Source: Ctenosaura bakeri
Taxonomy: Eukaryota > Chordata > Lepidosauria > Squamata > Iguanidae
Assembly (NCBI GenBank): GCA_948474755.1
Contig: CAOLHI010001425.1
Coordinates: 124,001 to 188,000 of the forward strand
Length of the DNA: 64,000 bases
Direction: 5' to 3'
The notes below the pieces were generated by a model, which did not search any database, was not told where the DNA came from, and worked only from the letters and a program-made list of their open reading frames with translations. Of this stretch, positions 33,146 to 46,485 are shown one piece after another (positions within the stretch are counted from its first letter, which is position 1; each line of letters begins with the position of its first letter). The position numbers were made by a program, and so were the translations under genes.

Positions 33146-34940
33146 TTGTGCTCAACTGGGACAAAAACTCTAAAGCTGAAGACTTTACAGAAGTACTTGT
33201 GAACCTAGTGAAACTGGTACTTAAAAAAAAATGGTTGTGCTGTTTTTGAAAGTAAACGCAAATTCTGAAAACTATGCTGCCTTGAGAGATATACTTTTTC
33301 GGATCAAATGAATAAGAACATCTAAGTGACAGAATTTTACATTCAGTTTCAGCTGGTATTAGTTCACTCTAAAAATTAAGTGGCATCTAGGTACCTCTAT
33401 TTGCAAGGAAGAAAAAAAAATATTTCTATGTAACCATGTAGCATTATTTAAACAGCAAAGCAGTTGACAAGTGGAAGATGCAGAGGAAAAGCTTGTATCT
33501 TGTAAAGCTTGTACACTGCAAGACAGAGCTAGTCCTACAGTAAGGGAAAGTGAAGCAGCTGCCTGAGGTAGAAGTGCTTTTTTTATTTGTCATGAAAGTG
33601 CAGCAAAATTAACATTTATTTATATTGTTGTTACTGCGGCCTAAATCAAATTTAATGCTGGTGATAATCCCCACTAGAATAGGTATGCTGGATTGCACGG
33701 TTGTAGAAGCAGTAATCATCATTATGACAACATGTGACAATAAAAGGCTGCTTACGAAAGGTACTGGATGCCAGCCTTGCATACCAAAAATTAAAAACTG
33801 TTTGAGTAATAAAAGTTGATTAAATGTAATGATATAATTTGATCCAGGCCTATATTTTTACTTTTCAGAATGGTGAGCTGTGTTTACTGAATTTTCTGCT
33901 TAATGTCTAAAAGCCATTTGCCTGCTTTTGGTAATACACATCTTACCTTGGGTGAGGAATGGCACTGCTTGCTACTCTGCTTCAACTAACAAAGCATCTT
34001 GGTTCATATCTTTTGCAAGGACTCAGTAAGAATACAGAGATCCTGCTCCTTAAAAATAAAAGCCTAGTCTTCTTGCTCTTCCCATCCCAAGTCTTCTTTT
34101 TCTTGACCTTTCTCACGCATGATGAATTTATGAGAACTGATTTTTATATAGATGAGTAATTCTGACAACATGAGGAGTGATACTGAATGGCCAGCATGCT
34201 GTTAGTGCCGTACACAAGTGTACATCCACCTTATTCCTGCCTGTTGTTGTTGTTATTAATGCAGAGATCAGTATTCTTTCCCCCCTCTACATTTTCAAAT
34301 CCCACCCAGGATTCACGACAAGGCCACAATAGCCCACCCTCCACAGGACATTTTGTTCCTAGTGGATAGCAGAAGGGACTAGAGATCCCATAGCTAGATG
34401 CAGAGCAACGACATCATCTGCTGGGACCTCTGGAGGATTCCAGAATTCCCAGCAGAAGATGTCTCAGTATGCATCAGAATATTGGGACATAGTCAGATGC
34501 TTCTCTGATTCCATCCCCTTCTCTCCATCAGTAATAAAATAGACAGTGTGTGTGTAGTGTAGTGCAAGAGTGAGTTTTGGGTTTGTGATAGGGGAACTAA
34601 ATGCAGAACTCAACCCTGTCATATACATCATGGCCTCACAAAACCATTAGGAACCAATCAACTCACTTATCATTTTTGAGTTATTTATATTTCCTCTATG
34701 GTTCTGCAAGTTAGTTCTTCTAAACCTGCTGACTTTATCCTAGAAACACTATGTGCTTAATGGTTAGACAAGGTATATCTCAATTCTTGGCACCAACATG
34801 GTAATTTATGTTTCTATAAACAACAATGCTAATTATGACTGTACTACTGCTCTTTTCTCCAGACCTTGGCAACCAGCATCATTCAGTTACTCTTCTCCAT
34901 TTGTACCAGTAGTAATTAAGCCACAGGATTTTAATACTAC
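33146..34940. other. BBX intron
   Basis: No gene or clear repeat was seen. There is a poly-A stretch near 33410 and otherwise ordinary AT-rich sequence. Confidence 0.5.
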
Positions 34941-35021
34941 CTCTGCCAACTGAAACAATGCTGATGTCCCACACTGCTTTGTTAATTCAGGAGGACCTGA
35001 ATGGGATGTACTTGATGAAAT
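34941..35021 (-). CDS. BBX: BBX small repeat exon 4 of 4 (SALFQLAE)
   Basis: 81 bp, phase 0 at both ends. The acceptor is GCTTTAG|ATTTC at 35021 and the donor GGCAGAG|gtagta at 34941. It encodes 27 residues: ISSSTSHSGPPELTKQ then CGTSALFQLAE. It joins directly to MCLASEE of the large exon, as expected for BBX. It is one of four tandem exons of the same design. Confidence 0.9.
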
Positions 35022-35644
35022 CTAAAGCAGAAAGAAAGACAGAATAAGAAAAAGAAAGGGGTGGTGAAAGATAACATCACAATTGTCACTGACAAAGTTG
35101 TGGTTTGAAGCTTAATACAAAATATCTAAGGAAATTTCAAATTCCATTATTACATTTGCAATAGCAATTAAACTACTGGACAGGTTAACTAGCATTCTCC
35201 CAGAGAGCACCAGAGGGATGCCTTCCAATGTAGCATTCAGTTTCTGGGGTAAACATTAATGAATCAGATCATCCCTAAGGAGATTGTTAAAATATAAAAC
35301 AAACATTTCCCATGGTGTAAACAGATATATGATCAGTTACTAATTTTAGCTAGAAAGAGCTGTATCTAAGGAAAATCACACTCACATCTCATTTGTACTT
35401 AAAGGTAAAGTGAAGAATGAAGAGCTAAATAGCAAGTGTGATTCTGTAACAATTCTACCACACGTTTATTCTTTTGCTGAGCTATAGGATATGCCCTTGC
35501 CTAAATGCAATTTTTTAAATTGGAAGTTACAGTACAAAAGGGTAACTTTTCCAAACTCTGTGCCTAAGGAATTCTTAAGTGAAACCCATGAATTGTTAAG
35601 TATATTGTGTAACATAAGTAATAGTAGTTGTTAATAGTTGTTCC
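35022..35644. other. BBX intron
   Basis: No gene was seen. A short piece near 35525-35580 resembles the right arm of the MITE at 48111. Confidence 0.45.
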
Positions 35645-36130
35645 ACCACATTTGCGGCTTTGACTTTCACAGATTTATTTGTGAATTTCTCCAGCCCCTG
35701 CCACCCCTCATCTCAGGTGCTTCTTTTCCTGGGGACCCTTCCCTCTCAACAGGTCCAATCAGGCTGCACAGCCCTTTAAAAACCCAGTTCTGGTCCCCCT
35801 TCTCCTCCACCAGCTGCTACCTGGCCAGCTAAGGATGGCTAAGACAGATTTCTCAGCACCACAAACCCTCACCCAATGCCCCACATGCATCTAAGAAAGG
35901 AGAAGGTAACGATAGAGGAAGTATAGGGCCACCATGCCAACCTTCCCCTTCCCTCTCCTTTTTGTGACCTGGTTTGGACACTGGGTGCGTGCCCTTCCCA
36001 CCATGACTTGGCCTCCTTCCCATAGACACACACATGCACATTTTGGTATTTGAATTTTTTTCATTTTTGTGAGGGTCCTGCACCCCTAATCCTAGCAGAT
36101 GTGGAGTGCCAACTGTATCACACATATTTG
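35645..36130 (-). repeat. Unclassified interspersed repeat R1, intact copy
   Basis: Reads as the inverted counterpart of 57600-57965 joined to 58890-59045: shared blocks include CAATCAGGCTGCACAGCC, AAAAACCCAGTTCTGGTCC and CACATTTTGGTATTTG, in inverse order and orientation. Coding capacity is absent. The class is not recognised. Confidence 0.7.
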
Positions 36131-36692
36131 ATACTGTCTGTTGTTCTACTGACATGTGTTATTCTTCTTTAAACACTTGAAATGTTTTAAGTGAATTGTG
36201 CTTAAGTTAAAGTTATGAGGTATTATAACTAACTATGCCTGTTGCTATGCTAGTTTTTTATGGGCCGCGTTGAGTGCACTGTAAAAAATGTGGTACACAA
36301 ATGTGTTGACTGTGACTACGACCATTTTCAGTTTTGCCAGATGCTCAGTTTTCATGACAGAAAAGCACAACCAGAGTGACAGACATTGTCTCAATTTATG
36401 CATTTTTAATTTAATGCTGTGAAGGCACTTAACAGAATGCACATAGACTCCCCTCCTCTGTCTATAGTCTACACTCAATCTCTGCTGTTTTCCCCAACTG
36501 AAACAGCAAACATCATTTTGCCTAGCTTGAGGGGAAATAGTGAATAGTGAAGGAGTTGTGAGTTAGAATAAATTGTGTGTATGTGCGTCTGGGTTTGACA
36601 GGCATCTCCTTGAACTTCTCAATATGGAAGAGGTACCCAAAGTTCCTAGATTTTGGACTTCCTAGATAGTTTGTCCCAGCAACCTATTTAAT
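36131..36692. other. BBX intron
   Basis: No gene or named repeat was seen. Confidence 0.45.
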
Positions 36693-37374
36693 GACACATG
36701 GCTGGATAGCAGTACATGTGATAGGGATCTAGGAGTCTTAATAGACCACAAGCTGAAAATGAGTCAGCAGTGTGAAGCAGCAGCCAAGAAAGCCAATGAG
36801 ATTCTCGGTTGCATCAATAGGAGTATGGTGTCTAGATCAAGGGAGGTACTGGTACCACTCTACTCTGCTTTGGTTAGATCTCACCTTGAATACTGTGTCC
36901 AGTTCTGGGCACCCTAATTCAAGAAGGACATGGTAAAGCTGGAGCAAGTCCAGAGGAGGGCGACCAAAATGGTGAGGGGTCTGGAAGCCTTGCCCTATGA
37001 GGACAGACTTAGAGCTGGGTATGGTTAGTCTGCAGAAGAGAAGGTTAAGAGGGAACATGATAGCTATGTTTAAACATTTGAAGGGATGTCATGTTGAGGA
37101 GGGAGAGGGCTTGTTTTCTGCTGCTCCAGAGACCAGGACAAGGAACAATGGATTCAAGCTGTAGGAAAGGAGATTCCACTTGAACCTCAGGAAGAACTTC
37201 CTGACAGTCAGGGCTGTCTGGCAGTGGAATATGCTGCCTTGGAGTGTAGTGGAGTCTCTTTCTTTGGAGGTTTTTAAGCAGAGGCTTTGAGGGTGTTCCT
37301 GCATGGCAGGGGGTTGGACTGAATGGCCTGTGTGGTCTCTTCCAACTCTACATTTCTATGATTCTATGATTCAC
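36693..37374 (+). mobile_element. CR1-type LINE 3' end
   Basis: Plus strand: the ORF2 C-terminal part (TWLDSST-like start, [39 protein letters not shown], then RRATKMVRG) followed by a 3' UTR ending CTATGATTCTATGATTC, the usual CR1 tail. Same subfamily as the copy at 63130. In-frame stops are present (for example after CVQFWAP). It is a 5'-truncated insertion. Confidence 0.9.
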
Positions 37375-37945
37375 TTACTACAAGGAGAACAATTACTGCA
37401 ATAAATCCTCACTTGGAGACCAACAGCATGGCTGAGACACTAAAACAGCTGTAATGAATTGCAGCAATACTGTTCCTATGTGATGTCCAGAAACATGAAA
37501 GAGAACATTCAGAAAACTTATGTCCTATCAAATGTATGGGATTGCCTCAAATGTTGAAGAGAACATGGTTCTCTGTATTTTGACAACATGCTCAACAAGT
37601 TCTTTTCTGTATTATTTATGATACGGTATATATAATAAAACACATAAAACATTTGTAAATTCAGTTGGGGTCAGACAAGGCTCCTGCATGACAGGCCATG
37701 TACAGTTCTTTTCTAATCTGGTACCATTCAGATGTGTTGAACTACAGTTGCCATCATCCCAATGTCAGCATGGTCAACAGATTTGGAAGGTATTATCTTA
37801 GGCAAGACTGCTCTCCACCTAGCTCCTCTGCAAATATTACAGGAAAAAAATCAAACCGAAAAGCTGTGGAAGCCTATTTTAATTCCTACCATATACAAAA
37901 CCATCTGTCAAACATCTAACTTTCTTGGACTACATATGCAGCTTA
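37375..37945. other. BBX intron
   Basis: No gene or named repeat was seen. Confidence 0.45.
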
Positions 37946-38125
37946 GGCCATTTCCGCACTACACTCTTATAGCACAATTATTCCACTTTCAACATCCTAT
38001 GGAATCCTGGGGTTTGCAGTTTAGGGAGGGATCGGGTGGCCCCTCTCTAAACTGCGAGCCCCAGGATTCCATAGGATATTGAAAGTGGAATAATTGTACT
38101 ATAAGAGTGCAGTGCGGAAATGGCC
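37946..38125. mobile_element. Palindromic MITE (best preserved copy)
   Basis: 180 bp with nearly perfect full-length arms: GGCCATTTCCGCACTACA at the left against its complement at the right, and inside CAACATCCTATGGAATCCTGG against its complement. TTA flanks both ends (37943-37945, 38126-38128). The 3-bp TTA duplication suits a PIF/Harbinger-type MITE. Confidence 0.85.
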
Positions 38126-38305
38126 TTAGTTTATTGATGACAATACTATAATATATAAACTTTGGGGGGCATTTCCATGCTTCAGTATGTAACTTCTGGT
38201 TCTATTACATTTTTTCTAATGACATTTCTGAGGCCAACTGTCTGCAGTCTGCAATTTCAAAATACAATAAAAATACAAATTTTTGAATTAAGAAGGGGGC
38301 CTTAC

Positions 38306-38365
38306 CTCAGCCAACTGGAAGAGTGCTGACTTCCTGCAGTGCTTCATATGTTCAGGATTCCCCAA
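38306..38365 (-). CDS. BBX: BBX small repeat exon 3 of 4 (SALFQLAE)
   Basis: 60 bp, phase 0 at both ends. The acceptor is TTTCATAG|TTGGGG at 38365 and the donor GGCTGAG|gtaagg at 38306. It encodes LGNPEHMKHCRK then SALFQLAE. It is shorter than its three sister exons and lacks their leading (I/V)SSS, but the C-terminal motif and phases are the same. Confidence 0.8.
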
Positions 38366-41300
38366 CTATGAAACAAATTATACAGTTTTTAAACTAACCA
38401 GGAGAGGCAGATACGAGGCCAATGGCTGCCTTTAGGGACATTTTAATTTGTCAATACAACATAACCCATACAGTTGCTGCCACAGTTATTCTGAATGTCA
38501 TGGGATTTTACTGTGGATTCTAAGATTCCATAAGATACAAAGGCATCAGTGCACAGCATTCTGCTGCTTGAACTAGTGTCATGATTCAGAAAGAGAAGAA
38601 AGAATACCTTCCCTATTAGCCACATCATTTGTTTTAACTGGGAAAATTGTGGCCACTGAATAAACAAAGAGGTGAGAAACATAGTGGGCCTACAATGAAG
38701 AGTGTCATGCTCTATAATGAATGGTGTATGACTGACAGGGGACTTTTGTGCCTGTGCTAAAGGCTATCCATTATGAATGACACATACGCTTGATGGTATC
38801 ATTCCTTTCACAAAGATTCAATATTATTCTATCCTGCTGTGAAAGGAATAAAGAGAAAGGGAACATATGAAGAACACCCAGGCTGAACAGAAAAGCTGTC
38901 TGGGATGGTTGCCAAGAATCCCCAGGCATCGTGGTCTCCAGTGCAATGAGTATCATCATCACACAAAACTGTTGTGCTACTGGATATTTGCATATTTACA
39001 GGCACTGGGCAGTTTTCACTGCAGCAAAACATTTCCCAGTATGACGTTCTTAAAGTGTATATCAACAGCAACACTTTTTTTATTTGGGGGGAGGAAAAGC
39101 ATATAACAACCAACAGAGGAAAAGATAACTCTGGCATAGAAAATCTGCCAAAGATGTTGGGAGGGAACAGTATCTTTGCACTAAAAATAGTAACATGGGA
39201 AGTACTAGCTAAAAGAAATACCTAAGATATTACTTAGAAAGTTGAGTGTTTCCTGCTTAAATGATCTAAAGTACATATTTTGTAGCATATTATGGGTAAA
39301 AACAATCTTTCCCCCATAAAGAAAGATGGGAGTGTGAGTTAAATGCTGAGTGATGCATAAGTGCTGGGCCAATAAAAGAGAACAGCTCCGGTAAGGAAGA
39401 TCAAGACATTTTCTAGCATTTAAGAATTGTCATACCCCTCTCAAAGCTCTCTAATCTGAAGAAAATTATTGTATTCTTCTTCCAAAGAGAACTGAGCTTG
39501 GCACAAAAGGATTCTCCTTCATTGCCGAATAGTTTTTGACTGCTACGCAAGAACTACTGACTTATAAACATATAAATTCAATATTCCAACAGGAAAGCCT
39601 CTTATCCATATGTGTTCCTTCCAGTTCTCATCGGCATATTAGCTGCTTTCTGCTGCTTGTTGTACTTCCAGAGAGTACTCAGTGCTAGTAGGCAAAATCT
39701 TTGAAGAAACACATTAGGTTACCTGTACCATTTAACTTTTGGAATTAAACTGGCTAACAATGGGCCTTCAGAAAAATAATATAATGACACACAATATCAG
39801 CTTCTTTCATGCAATGAGTAATGCTTGCTTGTTGCTTTTTCTCATTACTTGGGGGAGGGGATTTTTTTTTGTCCCCAAAATTTCAGGCCACTACCTTGCT
39901 ATTTAGATTTTTTTTTTTTCCTGAATGAGAAATAAAAAGTAACAAGTAATCTAAAGAGGTCACACAGCATTTTAATGAATTACAGTGGGCCTTCCCTTAC
40001 CACAATCTCCACATGCCTGAACATGAGGTCATGAGAAGTGGTGTGTCCTGTTACAGTCAATGGGCACAGGAAACATGTGTCCATGCTGCAACAGGTGTGC
40101 ACACATCATGTTCATTGACTTTAACAGGACACAGTGCTTTGCTTTTTTTTTGTTTTATGCTGGGATTCTTGGGAGTAGAACCTCAGCACATAAAGAGAGA
40201 ACACTGTATGGGGAATGTTATGTTCATACAATGAACTACATAATATATTATTTTTAAAAACAATTTCTAAGGCTCTGAGTAGGCCCACTCTTCCATATTA
40301 CTCTATTTAAAACCAATAAACATATTTTATAGGAAAAATGCTGAGTATTTTTGGCTAAATTATTTCACATGTTCTCAGATGTTCCTTGAATATTTGAACC
40401 TTCTTGACCAGAAGATGAGTAATTGTGGTACAGGAAACTGTTGGGCCACCTCTCCCATCCTGCCTTAGCTTCATGGACTCTTCGAGCCCCCAGAAGGCAG
40501 GCAATCAAGAAACAAGAGGCACCAGGCTTGCAGCTTTCTTCTTCAGTTGCTGCCAACACCTCCCAGTGAGAGCACTAAGAAAGTTAATCCCCTGGCATAG
40601 TGCCTCAACACCTCTCATAGCATTCTGTGCAAGAAACCATTTTCTCTCTTACTTTGCCTAACTTAAGACAAAGTCATGTTGCAGCAGCTAGACTACTTAA
40701 TTGTGTTGTATAGTTAACCCTGAAGCAGCTCATAAAGAATTTTTCTAGTTTATTGATGAAGGAGCCCAGCGCTCTAGGCTACAAAGCAATTTTGCGAGTG
40801 CACCATTTGTAATTTCATATTATCAAGAGGTGAATTAAAGTTACTGTTCAATTATAGGATGAAATAAACATAGTTTTAATTTTAAATTTCAGTTAACTTA
40901 ATCCTTTCATCCCCTACAGTAGGCTACAGCTGCTGTACCAACCTTTAAGAGTAGTTCAAGTCAGCTAGCCTCTCAAAATAAGAATATATGCTATGAAGCA
41001 AATACTGCTTGCCCAACCCTTTAATGCTACATAATATTAATTCAGATGTGAGCGGTGGTGAGTGAAAGACTTATGAGAGAGAAATGGCAAATGCAGGATG
41101 AAATATGTAATCCTTCATTTTGACTATTACATTTTGGCTCTTTCTAACTTGAACAAAATCTGAAAATGGAGCATTGTATAACATTGTGTAAAACATTTGC
41201 AGGGGGAGTTTTAAACTATATTTGGCTTTTTAATCCTTGAGTTTTATTAGTTTTGTTGGAAAATAGTGTACTATAAAGGGGATAGATTTTAAGTGGTTAT

Positions 41301-41915
41301 ATGGGGACAGAAAAGAATGGGAAAGAATGACAGCTTCTCAAAACAAACTTCAATATCAGATTATGTTTCTGCATCTTCTGTATCTAGTGATCAGCTCATT
41401 TGTATCACAGTCACACAGAAATTGGTCCATAGAGGCCAAATTAAAGCTATTATAATAATAAGAAATGGCTATGTCACTACAGTAATGAAAGAAGATTATA
41501 TTAGTCACTTGCAAGTTTGCAAATGAGATGCACAGAAGAACAAAGAAAAGTTGTGAGGAAACAATGAAGTAGGAAAATGGATGGTAAGGAAAACAATTAT
41601 GTGAGAAAAGAACATGAAGAGAAAATAAGGTTTTATACACAGCAATATTGAGGTATGGTGGTCAGGACAGCACCTAAGGTCTAACAAACTCTTGTCTCAG
41701 AATTGTTATGTATATAGACACAGATTATTATTTCTATCCTATTACTTCTCACAACTAGAGAAGCCCAATAGAGGCAAGGGGTATATTCTGGTTGGGACTA
41801 ACAGGATTGAGGCCTGTATCTTTACTGTCAAAATTAGCATGTAAACTAGTTTGCTGTGATGGCTGTAGTGTCATATTACACTGTACACTTATTTTAAAAA
41901 GTTAAACTTTTGTAC
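38366..41915. other. BBX intron
   Basis: I looked for further LFQ-type exons on the minus strand and saw none. There is a T-rich stretch near 39865-39920 and no other named repeat. Confidence 0.5.
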
Positions 41916-41996
41916 CTCTGAAAAATGAAAGAGAGCTGATTCATTGTTTTCTTTTGAATCTGCAGGAACATCTAGTTGTGATGGGCTAGAAGAAAT
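41916..41996 (-). CDS. BBX: BBX small repeat exon 2 of 4 (SALFHFSE)
   Basis: 81 bp, phase 0 at both ends. The acceptor is TTCCTCTAG|ATTTC at 41996 and the donor TTCAGAG|gtacaa at 41916. It encodes ISSSPSQLDVPADSKENNE then SALFHFSE, the most diverged form of the motif. Length, phase and layout equal those of the exons at 34941 and 46486. Confidence 0.82.
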
Positions 41997-44878
41997 CTAG
42001 AGGAAATACAGTTTTAAAAAAGAAAAATATTTGAATATCAAATGTCAACATAATGTATATTAGTTATGAAACATCTGAAACAAACAACGTCTTGTATCTG
42101 TGTATTTTCAGGACACAAAACAGCATGAAAGCATCACTTTCTAAAGGGACCAGTAAATGGTAAGCTGGTAAAAATATCTACTCCATTTTTACTATACAAA
42201 CCTCTGCCTGAATCAATGTAACACAAGAAAGAAAAGTCACCAAGGTAATAAAGTATCACATTGCTTGCAGCTAAGCCAAAGGCTTTGATTCCTTGCGTTG
42301 ACAGAATTAAATTAAGCTGCTCAACTAACATGTTAATTGCATACAAAGCACTAAAATGAACAGTGTCATGCTGAATGAAAGAATTAACATTTTTAAACTA
42401 AAATAAGCAATATTATTTCATAATCACTTAACTAGAAATAACCCCCACTGACTTCAAAGGAACCCACTTACAAGTAGTAAGTACTGGATTGGAGCCTTGT
42501 GATTTTCTGCACTGGAAAGCTCCAGTGTGGTAGCTGGAAATTCTATCCTAGTGTATAATTAATGGCAATCTTTACAGTCTGGGGTAAACACACTTGGATG
42601 ATTACAAATTTCCGAAATGTTTTTAAAGCAATAACGAACCCGATCCTACTGAAGTTAAACACTTGCAAATTCCACAGATGTCAACAGGTGAGAAATTTAA
42701 GTACATGTTCAATGTGTAAAAATAAAATCAATGGGGCTTAAAATTATATACTTTCCTATTGAAGTAAACATTGATTTAAAAACTGGATAAAGGTGGCTGG
42801 ATGACAACAATTACCACAACTTCTCAATAAAAGACAATCTATAAAGGCTGAAATTTATAAATCTTATCTTGACGTAAATCCCATTCAGCTTATTAATGCT
42901 TAATTCCAAGCAAACATTGTGTTTTGTGGATTTTGTTTCACTGAAATTTTAAGATAAGCATTTATGTTTGACACTTTGTATCTTGGGGTGTGTACCATCC
43001 CCTAAGAAGTTGTTTTACTATATTACATCTACTAAGCATTTATGAAGATACCCAGCACAAGATCCTGTCTTTTTTACATCTGTTCACCATACTTGACCAG
43101 AGAACGGACAATAGATACAAATGCACTCTAATTGGTTCCAAGTATTTTCCCTCTACTTCAGATGTATGTGAATGCTTGTGTTTCTTTCAGAATTTACATA
43201 AGAATCTTTTGGTTTTTTCCCTTTTGTTTTATGGCCAGTTTAACAATACATACACATTCAAACAAATTATTGGGGTAGTTACATTTTTAGCACCTCGAGA
43301 GGCCACGCTTATAACATTTTTGGCACTATCCTGTGACCTCAATATAAAAACAAAGTAAGCTCATTATTTATATCTAGTCATCTAGAATCAGAATCAGCTG
43401 TGCCATTGTTCTCTAAAATCATGGCTGAAGCAGAATTTTAAAACTGGGTATAAGATTTTAACATACTGTTAACACAAACTTTAAAAATCGTCATGTACCT
43501 TGAACCTTGGGCCAGGGTATACTAACAGGGTGTACTATATAAGTTTACTCAGAAGTAAGCTACACTGTATTCAACAGAGCTGAATTTCTATAGGAAGTGT
43601 TTTTCAGGACTACAGCCTCAATTTATACTTTTGCATCCTAAGATCAGTTCATAGTCTGTGCTTTGCCTGTGAACACTGCAGGTACATTGAATGGGGAAAA
43701 TCCAACAAAAGTTAGCTATGACTAAGGTTCATTCAAAACAGTGGAATGGGACTTAGTAATGACTAATGATTAGTTGTATCTAATGGATAAACAGGGAAAT
43801 CACAGATACATCTGTAGCAAGTCCCATGATCATGATGGCTGGAAAAAGTGCTGCTGTGGTCATGGAAATTGATGTTGATCACATCTTTGAATGACTAGTT
43901 CAAACATATCCTTTCTTGTACCTGAAAGCTGAGGCAAGTGTGCAAATGGACAAAAATGTGCTTTTGTGACTCAACCTTTAGTTATAACCCAAGAGTTTGT
44001 TAGGATGCAATGGTACAGAACAACGCATTACAGCATGACCTATTGATTCAATATGATAAGGGGTGGCCCTCTTTATGACACAGCACTGAAAGGGTGTTTA
44101 CACATATCAACTACAAGAATCAAAATAAAGCCAGTCCTGTCAAGATTTGATGCATAGCCATTTCTGCCTTGACTCCCAGCTATGGGGAAAAGACAGGTGT
44201 GACGAAATGGGAGGGGGGCCCTGACAACAGAGCCTCCTTGGCAACTGACAATGTTTAAGCTGATTGGATGGTGAAATGCAACCTTGGATAGCCCAGGGGA
44301 GGGGCTCGTTACAACAGGATACACACGAAGTAAATAACAATAATAAGAATTAATCATGTTTCTTTAGCTGGCACTTTCTTGCTTCTTTTAAATCATGAAA
44401 GAAACCAAACCTCATCCCAAAACAAACTTATTTCTCTAATTATGTAAGATCCTATAATGTAGCAAGAAATGTACAATCTCTGAAAATTGTGAAGCCATGA
44501 TAGGCAGGAAGAGTGACACATTTTGTTTCAAAATATTTTGGAAAATCTAAAAGTCCAGAATTCACTCAGGGACTTACAAAGCAGAACTGAACAGTTTTGT
44601 AACATTTGTAGTTATCAAGGGGCTGCTATTATGTCCACCAAAGTGACCACTGCACATGGTGAACAAAGAGACCAATGGAAAATGGGACCACTGCCCATCA
44701 AGACTGATGCATAATAGGACACTGGCCAGACAATGTCCATCAGTACAGCCTTCCCGGTATCCTGTTACCACATTTTCACAATTCACTAACAAGGTTCCTT
44801 AGTGCCTCTGCTATGTAGCTATGCATGCATAAAGAGAAAAAGAGACCACAAAAGAGAATTCTGGCTTCAATTTTTGCC
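41997..44878. other. BBX intron
   Basis: AT-rich sequence; no gene or named repeat was seen. Confidence 0.5.
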
Positions 44879-44941
44879 AGCATGGCATGGGGTTGGACTG
44901 GATGGCCCTTTGGGTCTCTTCCAACTCTATGATTCTGTGAG
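44879..44941 (+). repeat. CR1 3' tail fragment
   Basis: GGGGTTGGACTGGATGGCCC and CTTCCAACTCTATGATTCTG match the last 60 bases of the CR1 copy at 37310-37370. Confidence 0.85.
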
Positions 44942-45194
44942 AAACAGGCAAAAAGCCAAAATTAAGAATGGAAGAAATCAATGTTATAGTAAAACAAAGA
45001 ATGTTATTACATATTCTGAACTCCTTTAATGTCAAGCAGACACAGATAGTATTTATTTTTATAAAGAAAGAGGGAAAAGAAGGAGAGAAGGGACCCAGCA
45101 ATAACTGAATACTAATTTCGCATCATTAAACTATCTGATCAGTCTCATCTTCTGAGTTATCTCTATCAGCAGTGCCAGATTCATGCACAACAAA
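44942..45194. other. BBX intron
   Basis: Nothing recognised. Confidence 0.4.
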
Positions 45195-45412
45195 AAATGT
45201 GGGTTCTCAGGTCAACTCTGATTTATGGTGACCCTATCATAGGGTTTTATTTGCAAGATTTATTCACAAGAGTTTTTCCACTGCTCTTCTCTAAGGCTGA
45301 GAGAGTGTGACTTGCCCAAGGTTACCTGGTGGGTTTTCATGACTGGAAAAGGATTTGAACTCTGCTATCTCGCAGCCGTAGTCCTACTCTCAAACCACTT
45401 CTTCCAAAATAT
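45195..45412 (-). mobile_element. tRNA-derived MIR-like SINE, minus orientation
   Basis: The minus strand has the tRNA-related head with a B-box-like GAGTTCAAATCC (plus 45351-45362), then a core (plus GTGACTTGCCCAAGGTTACC) of the CORE/MIR type and a tail over ACCCTATCATAGGG. It is inverted relative to the copy at 45957. It is a decayed non-coding element. Confidence 0.75.
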
Positions 45413-45956
45413 GAAGGATGTCTGAATAAAAAAAAATCATCACAAACATTTTTTGTGATGCTTCAGGATCTCTAAAATATGACATATTCGTACGTCTCAG
45501 TATGTGTTAACATAACTGTCACCAGTTGCTGCTTCTTCTGATTCATCATTTTTATCATATTCATGAATAAAAATTGCACGTATGTGTGGACTGAGACAAT
45601 TGTATCTACCGCTAACCTGTGGTTTGAGCTGGGCATTGGAGGATGGGGCTCTAGTAGTCTCTCTCCTTTCCCATTTCAGCTTAATTTTTGATTTTGTGTA
45701 CCTCTAAATGTAGTCCAGTTAATTCCATGTGCTGAAGGACCTGGAGGAATGTGAAGGAGGTGAAAAGCAAGAGGAGTCAGCAGCCGTGCCATGCAAAGGC
45801 CTTGTTGCAATGCTGCAGGTGTGATATGCTTGGAAGAACATTAGACTGTATTCCTGGACCAAATAATCCAAAATGTTCTGTAGTCTGCAACATTCCAAAG
45901 TTCCTTTGGAACATCAAATCTTAAGTGTGCTTGGAAATCATTTTTGTATAGCACAG
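45413..45956. other. BBX intron
   Basis: Nothing recognised between the two inverted SINEs. Confidence 0.4.
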
Positions 45957-46170
45957 ATATGAGAGCCAGTGAGGACTCCTGGTCTCAGTGCTGGACCAGG
46001 GCTCCGAGAGACCAGGGTTTGAATCTTCACTCAGCTGTGGAAATACACAGAGTGAACTGGGCCAAGTCTCATTTTCTCAGTATTAAGGGAAGGCAATGGG
46101 TAACCTCTTCTGAACAAACCTTGCAGAGAAAACCCATGACAGGGTCACACTATGTCAAAGTCAAGTTGAA
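45957..46170 (+). mobile_element. tRNA-derived MIR-like SINE, plus orientation
   Basis: The head GAGAGCCAGTGAGGACTCC carries a B-box-like GGTTTGAATC (near 46016-46025). Then come the core GGGCCAAGTCTCATTTTCTC and the tail ACAGGGTCACACTATGTCA. Same family as 45195-45412 in the opposite direction. Confidence 0.75.
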
Positions 46171-46485
46171 AGTATGTAGCAACAACAGTAGCAAAGGCAA
46201 GGTGGGGATAAGTGAGTATCTTATCTTAAGCACTGCATTTTTCTTTACAAAATATTTTAGGGTCCCTCTTTTTGTCCATCCCCCTTCATTTTTCAGAAAA
46301 AAAGCCCAGAATTCTCAGAAAAAGCAGTTGTGGGGAAGCCTCCTTTCAGTTCAACCTCTAGTCTTCACATGTCTAAATGTAGATAATAAAACAGGAAAAT
46401 AACTTCTATTGAGATGAACAATCGATTACCTAAAACATTAGCGTTCAAAAGCTATTCATTAATATGATTTTTTAAAAAAGTTCAC

